Source: Thermohalobaculum sp039817245
Lineage (GTDB): Bacteria; Pseudomonadota; Alphaproteobacteria; Rhodobacterales; Rhodobacteraceae
NCBI GenBank assembly: GCA_039817245.1
Contig: JBCBWF010000199.1
Coordinates: 1-8,907 of the forward strand
Direction: 5' to 3'
DNA length: 8,907 nucleotides
The position numbers and the translations under genes are program-made. Positions 1 through 5,617 of this stretch are shown in pieces; position 1 is the stretch's first letter; every line of letters starts with the position of its first letter. The notes beneath the pieces are model-generated. The model saw nothing but the letters and a program-made list of their open reading frames with translations, was not told the DNA's origin and did no database searches.

Positions 1-250
1 GCGATGATGTTGGCGACCACAGGGCCCATCACGTCAAACATGACGTCCTGCGCAGCTGTCGCGTCCGGGCCAGAGGTGTAGAACGACGCCAGATCGTTCT
101 TGCCCATGTACTTCTGGTAGCCTTCGACGCTTGCAATGTGCTCGATCGCGGCGCCCACGTCTTCCTTGACCTCGTCAGGAACACCAGCAGCGGCAAACAG
201 GCACATCAGGCCGGTGAACTCGATGCCGGATGTGCCGGTTTCGGTGAATG
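1..250 (-). pseudogene. TctC/Bug-family tripartite tricarboxylate transporter receptor, internal C-terminal fragment
   Basis: Read on the minus strand, this stretch gives about 80 residues that resemble the C-terminal lobe of TctC/Bug periplasmic solute receptors. It has a T-F-T-E-T-G segment like the family's P-T-F-x-E-x-G, then G-L-M-C-L-F-A-A-A-G-V-P-D-E-V matching the G-x-x-A-P-x-G-T-P-x-E-V region. These are followed by the helix V-E-G-Y-Q-K-Y-M-G-K-N-D-L, matching the family's x-E-x-Q-x-x-M-x-K-N-x-L. Such proteins bind carboxylates in the periplasm for TctAB transporters. The fragment has no N-terminus and no stop: it runs off the left edge, and similarity ends near 225-255, where a plus-strand gene takes over. 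The frame stays open only to a stop at 279-281. G+C is about 60% over bases 1-180 (108 of 180), well below the rest of the window. It is probably foreign to this locus or artefactually joined. Family assignment is from memory and moderate. Confidence 0.55.
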
Positions 251-639
251 TGGCGCCGGTGATCCCGGGGCTCACGGATCACGAGATGGAGCAGCTTCTG
301 GCCGCGGCGGCCGAGGCGGGCGCGCGGGAGGCGCACTACACCGTGCTTCGGCTGCCGCTGGAAGTGGCGGAGCTCTTCCGGGACTGGCTGGAGCGCGAGC
401 GGCCGGAGCGCGCGGCGCGGGTTATGGGGCTGGTGCGCGAACTTCATGGCGGGCGGGACTACGACCCGGCCTGGGGCAAGCGGCTGAAGGGCGAGGGCGT
501 GCATGCGGCCCTGATCGCGCGGCGCTTCGCGCTGGCCTGCCGGCGGGCCGGGCTGGGGCTGAAGGATCTGGCGCCGCTGCGCACCGATCTCTTCGCGCCG
601 CCTGCGCGGGCCGGGGACCAGCTTTCGCTCGATCTTTAG
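232..639 (+). pseudogene. PA0069-family radical SAM protein, C-terminal fragment
   Basis: The 136 codons ending at the TAG of 637-639 match the C-terminal part of PA0069-family radical SAM proteins (related to the SplB/COG1533 group). The visible signature runs V-A-P-V-I-P-G-L-T-D-H-E, then A-A-E-A-G-A, L-R-L-P-L-E-V-A-E-L-F-R-D-W-L, R-G-G-type Gly/Arg segment, and R-R-F-x-L-A-C-R-R-x-G-L. The N-terminal two thirds, including the CxxxCxxC cluster that would bind the 4Fe-4S and SAM, are missing. The frame is open leftward to an ATG at 136, but residues encoded before about 232 do not resemble the family and come from the unrelated minus-strand fragment. The biochemical role of the family is not well established. 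It probably precedes rnhB in the native chromosome, and its break here looks like a joint rather than a natural truncation. Confidence 0.75.
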
Positions 640-663
640 AGGAGAGCGGCGAGGCCGGCCGCG

Positions 664-686
664 GGCCCCGGGCTCGACCCGGGGCC
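664..686. terminator. Strong palindrome after the radical SAM gene, possible terminator or dispersed repeat
   Basis: Arms GGCCCCGGG (664-672) and CCCGGGGCC (678-686) pair perfectly over 9 bp around the loop CTCGA. The hairpin begins 25 bases after the radical SAM stop and is followed only by TCCTT, so there is no good U-tract. It could be a weak terminator. It also has the form of the GGCCCCGGG-TCGA-CCCGGGGCC palindromes that are scattered through many alphaproteobacterial intergenic regions, which is recalled knowledge and not tested here. The rest of the 640-763 gap shows only the rnhB ribosome binding site. Confidence 0.45.
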
Positions 687-763
687 TCCTTGAACGGCGC
701 GGACGGGCTGGTGCCGGGCGGCGCGGCGCGGCTAGCCTGCAGGGGCGAGCCGAGGAGAGACGC

Positions 764-1411
764 ATGAGCGCCCGAGAACCGCCTGACATGACACTCGCCG
801 AGGGGCTGGAGGGGCCGGTCGCCGGGGTGGACGAGGTCGGGCGCGGGCCCTGGGCCGGCCCGCTGGTGGCCGCGGCCGTGGTGCTGGGCGACGGGTCGGG
901 GCCGGCCGGGCTCGACGATTCGAAACGGCTCACCCATGCGCGCCGGGTGCTGATCGCCGCGGAGATCCGGGCCGTTGCTGCCGTGGGGCTCGGCGTCGTG
1001 GAGGCCGCGGAGCTCGACCGGATCGGCCTCGGGCCTGCCAACGATCTTGCGATGCGCCGGGCGGTGGCCGCGCTGCCGCTGCGCGCGGCATCGGTGCTCG
1101 TGGACGGGCGGCGGATGCCGGAGGGTCTGAACCTGCCGGGGCGCGCCGTGATCGGCGGGGATGCGCGGGTCTCCGCGATCGCCGCGGCCTCGATCGTGGC
1201 CAAGGTGGCGCGCGATGCGATGATGCAGGACCGCGCCCGCCGCCATCCCGGCTATGGCTGGGAGCGCAACAAGGGCTATGGCACGGCGGAGCACCGCGCG
1301 GCGCTGGAGCGGCTCGGCCTGACGGCGGAGCATCGGCGCTGCTTCCGGCCGGTGGCGCTCTTGGCAGAGGGTATCGATGGCGAGAGCGCTGCTGGCGGGG
1401 GCGCGGTGTGA
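764..1411 (+). CDS. rnhB: Ribonuclease HII
   Basis: The 215-residue product is a complete type 2 RNase H, which nicks RNA-DNA hybrids and removes misincorporated ribonucleotides from the chromosome in the cytoplasm. The family motifs are all present: D-E-V-G-R-G-P at residues 23-29, with catalytic D23 and E24; D-D-S-K at 51-54; V-D-G with D114; G-G-D with D133, likely the fourth metal ligand; A-A-S-I-V-A-K-V-A-R-D around 141-151; and K-G-Y-G-T further on. Length is normal for the family (about 200-220). The ATG at 764 has a good AGGAG (753-757) seven bases upstream. The first 16 residues precede the conserved core, so an internal start at M9 is possible but has no better signal. The TGA stop overlaps a GANTC site at 1410-1414. 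ccrM follows after 119 bases in the same direction, and the two genes may be partly co-transcribed. Confidence 0.96.
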   Translation: MSAREPPDMTLAEGLEGPVAGVDEVGRGPWAGPLVAAAVVLGDGSGPAGLDDSKRLTHARRVLIAAEIRAVAAVGLGVVEAAELDRIGLGPANDLAMRRAVAALPLRAASVLVDGRRMPEGLNLPGRAVIGGDARVSAIAAASIVAKVARDAMMQDRARRHPGYGWERNKGYGTAEHRAALERLGLTAEHRRCFRPVALLAEGIDGESAAGGGAV

Positions 1412-1530
1412 CTCGGAAGGCGCAGTGGGCGATACGTGAGGCAATCCGCCCAACCGACTGATTCGCTGGTCTGTTGACGGGCTCACGGACGCGATGCAGG
1501 CTCGCCTCCGTATTGCAGGGGGACAACAGC
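1412..1530 (+). promoter_or_regulatory. ccrM upstream region with two GANTC sites and a TTGACG box
   Basis: This 119-base gap is less GC-rich than its flanks. GANTC sites lie at 1410-1414 (GACTC, overlapping the rnhB stop) and 1460-1464 (GATTC). Only four other GANTC sites exist in the whole window. In Caulobacter the ccrM promoter carries GANTC sites and is controlled by methylation state and by CtrA; that parallel is established knowledge, and its transfer to this locus is inference. A TTGACG at 1474-1479 could be a -35 box, but no convincing -10 lies 16-18 bases downstream and I see no clean TTAA-N7-TTAA CtrA site. An AGGGGGAC run (about 1517-1524) is the likely ribosome binding site for the ATG at 1531. 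Confidence 0.45.
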
Positions 1531-2610
1531 ATGGCCGATCTGCCGCGCGACCGCGTGCTGAGCGGCGACTGCACCGAGATCATGTCGACGCTGCCGGAGG
1601 GCTCGGTCGATCTGGTCTTCGCGGATCCGCCCTACAACCTGCAACTCAAGGGCGAGCTGCACCGGCCGAACCACAGCCGTGTGGACGGGGTGGAGGATGC
1701 CTGGGACAGGTTCGACAGCTTCGAGGCCTATGACCGGTTCACGCGCGGCTGGCTGGCGGCGGCGCGGCGCTTGCTGAAGCCGAACGGCGCGATCTGGGTG
1801 ATCGGGAGCTACCACAACATCTTCCGCGTGGGTGCCGCGCTGCAGGATGCGGGGTTCTGGATCCTGAACGACGTGGTCTGGCGGAAGACCAATCCGATGC
1901 CGAATTTCCGCGGCAAGCGGTTCTGCAACGCGCATGAGACGCTGATCTGGGCGGCGCGCTCGGAGGAGGCGAAGCCCTGCTTCAACTACGAGGCGCTGAA
2001 GGAGCTGAACGAGGGGCTGCAGATGCGCTCGGACTGGACGCTGCCGATTTGCGGCGGGCCCGAGCGGCTGCGCGACGGGGCGGGGGCCAAGCTGCATCCG
2101 ACGCAGAAGCCCGAGGCGCTGCTCCACCGGGTGCTGCTGGGCACGACCCGGCCCGGGGAGACGGTGCTCGACCCCTTCTTCGGGACCGGCACGACGGGCG
2201 CGGTGGCGCGCCGGCTCGGACGGCATTTCGTCGGGATCGAGCGCGATGCGGGCTATGCGGAGGTGGCGCGCGCGCGGATCGCCTCGGTGACGCCGCATGA
2301 CGCGGAGGCGGTACGGCTGGCGCCAGCGAAGCGGACCGCGCCGCGGGTGCCGTTCGGGCATCTCGTGGAGCGGGGCATGCTGGAGCCGGGGACGCTGCTG
2401 GTTTCGGTGAACGGCCGGCACACGGCGAAGGTGCGCGCGGACGGGACGCTGGTGGCGCGCGACGTGTCGGGCTCGATCCATCAGGTGGGGGCGGCGCTGG
2501 AGGGCGCACCCTCCTGCAATGGCTGGACGTACTGGCATATCGAGACGGATCGGGGGCGGGTGCCGATCGATGTGTTCCGCCAGAAGGTGCGCGCGGAGAT
2601 GCCGGACTGA
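1531..2610 (+). CDS. ccrM: CcrM-type GANTC adenine-N6 DNA methyltransferase
   Basis: The 359-residue product is a beta-class adenine methyltransferase of the CcrM family, which methylates the adenine of GANTC with SAM and ties methylation to the cell cycle in alphaproteobacteria. The catalytic D-P-P-Y-N-L-Q-L begins at residue 32, and the SAM-binding D-P-F-F-G-T-G-T-T-G is at 214-223. Between them lie S-Y-H-N-I-F-R-V-G, N-D-V-V-W-R-K-x-N-P-M-P-N-F-R-G and H-P-T-Q-K-P (189-194), all typical of CcrM. From about residue 271 the R-V-P-F-G to C-N-G-W-T-Y-W-H segment is the C-terminal domain used in DNA recognition, so the protein is full length. I chose the ATG at 1531 because it is preceded by AGGGGGAC and fits family length. 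An in-frame ATG at 1474 would add 19 unconserved residues and lacks a good binding site. mutY converges on it from the other side. Confidence 0.96.
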   Translation: MADLPRDRVLSGDCTEIMSTLPEGSVDLVFADPPYNLQLKGELHRPNHSRVDGVEDAWDRFDSFEAYDRFTRGWLAAARRLLKPNGAIWVIGSYHNIFRVGAALQDAGFWILNDVVWRKTNPMPNFRGKRFCNAHETLIWAARSEEAKPCFNYEALKELNEGLQMRSDWTLPICGGPERLRDGAGAKLHPTQKPEALLHRVLLGTTRPGETVLDPFFGTGTTGAVARRLGRHFVGIERDAGYAEVARARIASVTPHDAEAVRLAPAKRTAPRVPFGHLVERGMLEPGTLLVSVNGRHTAKVRADGTLVARDVSGSIHQVGAALEGAPSCNGWTYWHIETDRGRVPIDVFRQKVRAEMPD

Positions 2611-2636
2611 GCGCCGCGCGGAGCCGGACCGCGGCT

Positions 2637-2680
2637 GAGGCTCCGGGCCTCTTTAGCGGAACCGCCGCGCTCTGCGCGGC
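2637..2680. terminator. Two short hairpins between convergent ccrM and mutY
   Basis: In the 142-base convergent gap, GAGGC (2637-2641) pairs with GCCTC (2647-2651) around TCCGG and is followed by TTT. A second hairpin, GCCGCGC (2664-2670) with GCGCGGC (2674-2680) around TCT, lies just downstream. Both are short and the T-tracts poor, so they are weak candidates for ending ccrM, or mutY from the other side. The rest of the gap to 2752 shows no gene. Confidence 0.3.
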
Positions 2681-2752
2681 GATGCGTTTCTGGCTCTCGT
2701 CACCCTCCGGGTTCCTCGAGCGGTGGGCCAAGCCGCACCGGGTCGCCCTGTC

Positions 2753-3913
2753 TCAGCCGCGCGCGGCCTTCGACGAGGCTGGGATTTCGGGGAGCGCGAG
2801 GCGCAGCGCCTTGGCGAAGACCGTGGGCATGGCGGCGGCGGCGGCGGCGGGCTCCATCGGCGCGGGCACGGCAACGCCCTCGGCGCGCATCACGCCGAGG
2901 CGGAGGTGGAAATGCGTGAAGGTGTGGCGGACCTCGCCGATCCGCATCCATTGCCCGCGATAGGGGGGACGGACGGGCGGTGCGTCTTCCGCCCAGTCGG
3001 TCGATGGCAGGGCGCGCATGCCGCCAAGGAGGCCCTGTTCGGGGCGGATGACGGTGCCGACGCGGCCCCGCGCGTCGAGGCCGACGAAGGCGGTGCCCAT
3101 GCGGATGGGCTTGGCCTGTTTCGGCGCCTTGGCGGGCAGGGTTTCCGCGAGGCCGGCGGCGCGGGCGGCGCAGGCGTCCATCCAGGGGCAGATGCCGCAG
3201 GCGGGCCGGCGCGGGGTGCAGACCGTGGCGCCGAGATCCATGACGGCCTGGGCGTAGTCGCCGGGGCGCGCCAGGGGCGTGAGACCGGCGGCGCGGGCGT
3301 AGAGGCGGGGCTTCACACCCGGCAGGGGCTCGGCCTCGACATAGAGGCGGGCCATCACGCGCTCCACATTGCCGTCCATCACCACGGCCGGGCGGTCGAA
3401 GGCGATGGCGGCAATGGCGGCGGCGGTGTAGCGGCCGATGCCCGGGAGGGTGAGGAGGCTCTCCTCGGTATCCGGGAAGCGGCCGGCATGCGCGCCCGCG
3501 ACCGCCACGGCGCAGGCATGGAGGTTGCGCGCGCGGGCGTAGTAGCCGAGCCCCGCCCATTCGGCGAGGACCTCCTCGCGCGGGGCGGCGGCGAGCGCCT
3601 CGACCCGGGGCCAGCGCCGGGTGAAGGCCGCGAAACGCTCGCGCACGGCCGCAACGGTGGTCTGCTGCAGCATCACTTCGGAGAGCCAGACGCGGTAGGG
3701 ATCGGGGCGTACCCCGCGCGCACGCTCGGCGGGCGCGACGCGCCAGGGCAGGCTGCGGTGGTGCCGGTCGTACCAGTCGAGCAGGCCCGCGGCGAGGGCG
3801 GCAGGGTCGTGGGTGGGGTCGTGGGTGGGGTCGTGGGCGGGCTGGTGGGCGGGGTCGTGGATAGGGACTTGGGAGGCCTCGCTGCCGGCCGCTGTTGGCT
3901 TCGCTCGCGCCAC
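2753..3913 (-). CDS. mutY: A/G-specific adenine glycosylase MutY
   Basis: The 386-residue product excises adenine mispaired with 8-oxoguanine in base-excision repair. W-L-S-E-V-M-L-Q-Q-T at residues 76-85 carries the catalytic Glu79; the helix-hairpin-helix L-P-G-I-G-R-Y-T-A spans 156-164; and M-D-G-N-V gives catalytic Asp180. Cys232, 239, 242 and 248 form the C-x6-C-x2-C-x5-C 4Fe-4S cluster. A C-terminal Nudix-like domain (about 275-355) that recognises 8-oxoG contains H-T-F-T-H-F. The start is GTG at 3913: a stop codon lies two codons upstream, and no ATG or GTG alternative exists before the catalytic core, so the unusual first 38 residues, with H-D-P-T type repeats at 19-38, appear genuine. 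A GGGAG lies upstream on the minus strand. The gene is divergent from the DciA-like gene and convergent with ccrM. Confidence 0.96.
   Translation of the reverse strand: MARAKPTAAGSEASQVPIHDPAHQPAHDPTHDPTHDPAALAAGLLDWYDRHHRSLPWRVAPAERARGVRPDPYRVWLSEVMLQQTTVAAVRERFAAFTRRWPRVEALAAAPREEVLAEWAGLGYYARARNLHACAVAVAGAHAGRFPDTEESLLTLPGIGRYTAAAIAAIAFDRPAVVMDGNVERVMARLYVEAEPLPGVKPRLYARAAGLTPLARPGDYAQAVMDLGATVCTPRRPACGICPWMDACAARAAGLAETLPAKAPKQAKPIRMGTAFVGLDARGRVGTVIRPEQGLLGGMRALPSTDWAEDAPPVRPPYRGQWMRIGEVRHTFTHFHLRLGVMRAEGVAVPAPMEPAAAAAAMPTVFAKALRLALPEIPASSKAARG
3804..3863. repeat. Five 12-bp tandem repeats within the 5' end of mutY
   Basis: Five consecutive 12-base units run through 3804-3863. The first two are GGGTCGTGGGTG; the others differ at one to three positions. 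On the minus strand they encode successive H-D-P-T-like tetrapeptides at MutY residues 19-38. The plus strand, which is the mutY template strand, has closely spaced GGG and GGGG runs separated by one to four bases, which fits the rule for an intramolecular G-quadruplex. Multiples of 12 keep the frame, so unit number could vary between strains without inactivating mutY. Confidence 0.85.
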
Positions 3914-3992
3914 TGCCTATGCTCCCGCCGCCGGCGCGGGCCGGCCTGTCGAATTCGCGTGATCGGAGCGTCGCACCATGGGCGGAGGCGGA
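3914..3992. promoter_or_regulatory. Divergent mutY / DciA-like intergenic region
   Basis: This 79-base gap must hold the start signals for two divergently transcribed genes. Toward mutY, the minus strand shows GGGAG about ten bases before the GTG. Toward the DciA-like gene, GGAGG at 3984-3988 lies four bases before the ATG at 3993. The middle contains a GCCGGCGCGGGCCGGC-type GC-rich imperfect palindrome (about 3930-3945) and the relatively AT-rich GAATTCGCGTGATCGG. No clear -35/-10 pair is recognisable in either direction. Confidence 0.35.
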
Positions 3993-4769
3993 ATGTCTGA
4001 CAAGCCGGGCCGCCGGGTGGCGAAAGGGCGCGGGCGGCGCGCGGCCGACGAGAAGGCCGGGCCGGAGCGGCCGCCGGGCGCTGCGGAGGAGGCGGCGGCG
4101 ACGCCGGTGCGCCGCGGACGGGGCTTCCGGGCGGCGGGCGCCGCGATCGCGCAGCCCCTGTCGCGCACCGCGGCGCGGTTCGGCTTTGCGGAGCCGGATG
4201 TGCTGCTCAACTGGGACGCGATCCTGGGCCCTGCGATCGCGCCCCTCTGCCGGCCGGTGGCGGTGCGCTATGCCGGGCGCGGCGGCTTCGGGGCGACGCT
4301 CGTGGTCGCCGCGGAGGGGGCCGTGGCGCTCAAGGTCGAGCATCTGGCGCCGCGGATCATCGAGCGGGTGAACACGCATTACGGGTATCGCGCCGTCTCT
4401 CACCTAAACGTGACCCAGGCGCAGGGGCGGCGCGGGCGCGGGGCGGCGAAGGGGCTGTCGGAGGCTCAGGCGGTGTTTTCGGGCCCGAAACCGGGCTCTG
4501 GCGTCGCTCCCGGGCCCGTGAACGCGGCGCGCGGCATGCCGGCGGGCCCTGCGCCGGTGCTGCCGGAGGCCGAGGCGCGGGCCGCGGCGAAGGTGGCCCA
4601 TGTCACCGACCCCGATCTCAGGGATGCACTTTTGGAAATGGGCCGCTATGTGCTTTCGAGGCCCGGGAAGTCTGGGCCCGAGAAACCGGGCCGCACCGCA
4701 GCGGCGGGCGCCGCCGAGAGGGGCGCCGGCGGCGGCATCGGCCCGAACCCCAGCCCGCGCAAACCCTGA
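3993..4769 (+). CDS. DUF721 / DciA-like protein, probable replicative helicase loader
   Basis: The 258-residue product contains a DUF721 domain at about residues 45-142. Visible family features are L-L-N-W-D-A-I-L-G-P near 71-80, a G-A-T-L-V-V-A-A-E beta strand near 100-108, and the helix K-V-E-H-L-A-P-R-I-I-E-R-V-N at 114-127 followed by Y-G-Y-R-A-V. DUF721 proteins include DciA, which loads or operates the DnaB helicase in bacteria lacking DnaC or DnaI; this assignment is by family. The first 44 residues are a basic, Gly/Ala/Arg-rich tail, and residues after about 145 are low-complexity Pro/Ala/Gly apart from a helical D-P-D-L-R-D-A-L-L-E-M-G-R-Y segment. I chose ATG 3993 because GGAGG lies just before it; an in-frame ATG at 3978 would add five residues (M-G-G-G-G). 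dsbA follows after 38 bases, suggesting an operon. Confidence 0.85.
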   Translation: MSDKPGRRVAKGRGRRAADEKAGPERPPGAAEEAAATPVRRGRGFRAAGAAIAQPLSRTAARFGFAEPDVLLNWDAILGPAIAPLCRPVAVRYAGRGGFGATLVVAAEGAVALKVEHLAPRIIERVNTHYGYRAVSHLNVTQAQGRRGRGAAKGLSEAQAVFSGPKPGSGVAPGPVNAARGMPAGPAPVLPEAEARAAAKVAHVTDPDLRDALLEMGRYVLSRPGKSGPEKPGRTAAAGAAERGAGGGIGPNPSPRKP

Positions 4770-4807
4770 CGCGCGCCCGGATGAGATCGAGACGAGGAGA
4801 GACATCC

Positions 4808-5410
4808 ATGCAGACCCGCCGCTCCCTGCTGCTTGTCGCTGCCGCGCTGCCGGCTGCCGGGCTCCTGCCGCGTCTGGCCGCGGCCGAGCCGAAGCTGGGC
4901 GACATCGTGCTCGGCGACCCGGAGGCGCCGGTGACGGTTTATGAGTACGCCTCCTTCACCTGTCCGCACTGCGCGGCCTTCCACAACAACACCTTCCCGG
5001 AGATCGAGAAGAACTACATCGAGACCGGCAAGGTGCAGTTCATCCTGCGCGAGGTTTACTTCGACCGCTACGGGCTCTGGGCCTCGATGGTGGCGCGCTG
5101 CGGCGGCGAGCGGGGCTTCTACCCGATGGCCGACCAGTTCCTGAAGCGCCAGGCGGTGTGGACCCGGTCGGAGGATATCGCAGGGGAGATCCGCAAGATC
5201 GGCCGGCTGAACGGGCTTTCGCCGGATGCGATGGAGGCCTGCCTGGCAGACGAGGACTACGCGCGCAGCCTTGTGGAGCGGTATCAGGAGACCGCGGACG
5301 AGCATCAGGTACGCTCGACGCCGACCTTCATCATCAACGGCGCCAAGCATAGCGGGAACATGGGCGTGGCCGATTTCTCGGCGCTGCTGGACGCCGCGCT
5401 CTCCGGCTGA
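4808..5410 (+). CDS. DsbA-family periplasmic thiol-disulfide oxidoreductase
   Basis: The 200-residue product is a DsbA-like thioredoxin-fold protein that probably forms or rearranges disulfides in exported proteins. An N-terminal signal peptide is clear: M-Q-T-R-R-S, a hydrophobic L/A run, and a likely cleavage after A-A-A at residue 26. The twin arginines followed by S-L-L-L make Tat export possible as well as Sec. After a beta strand V-T-V-Y-E-Y-A-S-F comes the active site C-P-H-C at 52-55, the same dipeptide as E. coli DsbA. A helical insertion follows, then S-T-P-T-F-I-I-N-G with the cis-proline at residue 172. ATG 4808 is preferred over the in-frame ATG 4781 because GAGGAGAGA sits eight bases upstream, inside the longer version, and because it begins the signal peptide directly. 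Which Dsb subgroup (DsbA, or a BdbD/ScsC-like type) cannot be decided here. A terminator ends the transcript. Confidence 0.93.
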   Translation: MQTRRSLLLVAAALPAAGLLPRLAAAEPKLGDIVLGDPEAPVTVYEYASFTCPHCAAFHNNTFPEIEKNYIETGKVQFILREVYFDRYGLWASMVARCGGERGFYPMADQFLKRQAVWTRSEDIAGEIRKIGRLNGLSPDAMEACLADEDYARSLVERYQETADEHQVRSTPTFIINGAKHSGNMGVADFSALLDAALSG

Positions 5411-5437
5411 TCCGCCGCCATCGCTGTGACGCCTTGC

Positions 5438-5476
5438 GCGCCGGCCTCTGGAACCAGGGGCCGGCGCTTTCCGTTT
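5438..5476 (+). terminator. Intrinsic terminator after dsbA
   Basis: GCGCCGGCC (5438-5446) pairs perfectly with GGCCGGCGC (5459-5467). The inner bases T-CTG and CAG-G extend the stem to about 13 bp with one G-T wobble around a GAAC tetraloop. TTTCCGTTT follows. This is the best Rho-independent terminator in the window. It lies 28 bases past the dsbA stop and separates the dciA-like/dsbA pair from smc. Confidence 0.8.
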
Positions 5477-5617
5477 CGGGCGCAGCGGGTGCGCTGCCAT
5501 AGCTCTGCATCTTGTGGCAAGGGGCAACCTGCCCGCAATATCGGCCGTTCGCTGATTGACAACCGCCGCGCTGCAAGGAAAGCTGGCGGGAAAATCAAAG
5601 CCGAGGCAGGCAAGGCA
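5477..5617 (+). promoter_or_regulatory. smc leader with consensus TTGACA box
   Basis: Between the terminator and smc the sequence is clearly less GC-rich than its surroundings. A consensus -35 element TTGACA lies at 5556-5561. The bases 16-18 downstream (GAAAGCT) are a poor -10, so the exact promoter is uncertain. The region has several AT-rich stretches such as CAATATC and GAAAATCAAAG, and the start of transcription could lie in it. The ribosome binding site before GTG 5618 is weak: GAGG at 5603-5606 is about 11 bases away and AAGG at 5612-5615 is too close. No small gene is apparent. Confidence 0.4.

Noticed and set aside
136..231. Start of the radical SAM gene at ATG 136
   Set aside because: The first 30 or so codons read the TctC fragment in antisense and show no radical SAM features. 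The cysteine cluster is absent, so this is not a true start.
2700..4403. A 567-codon minus-strand open frame overlapping mutY and the DUF721 gene
   Set aside because: It is a different frame over real genes, with a low-complexity Arg/Pro composition typical of frame shadows.
4781..4807. Upstream ATG for dsbA giving a 209-residue protein
   Set aside because: It would put M-R-S-R-R-G-E-T-S before an already complete signal peptide, and it overlaps the GAGGAGAGA ribosome binding site used by ATG 4808.
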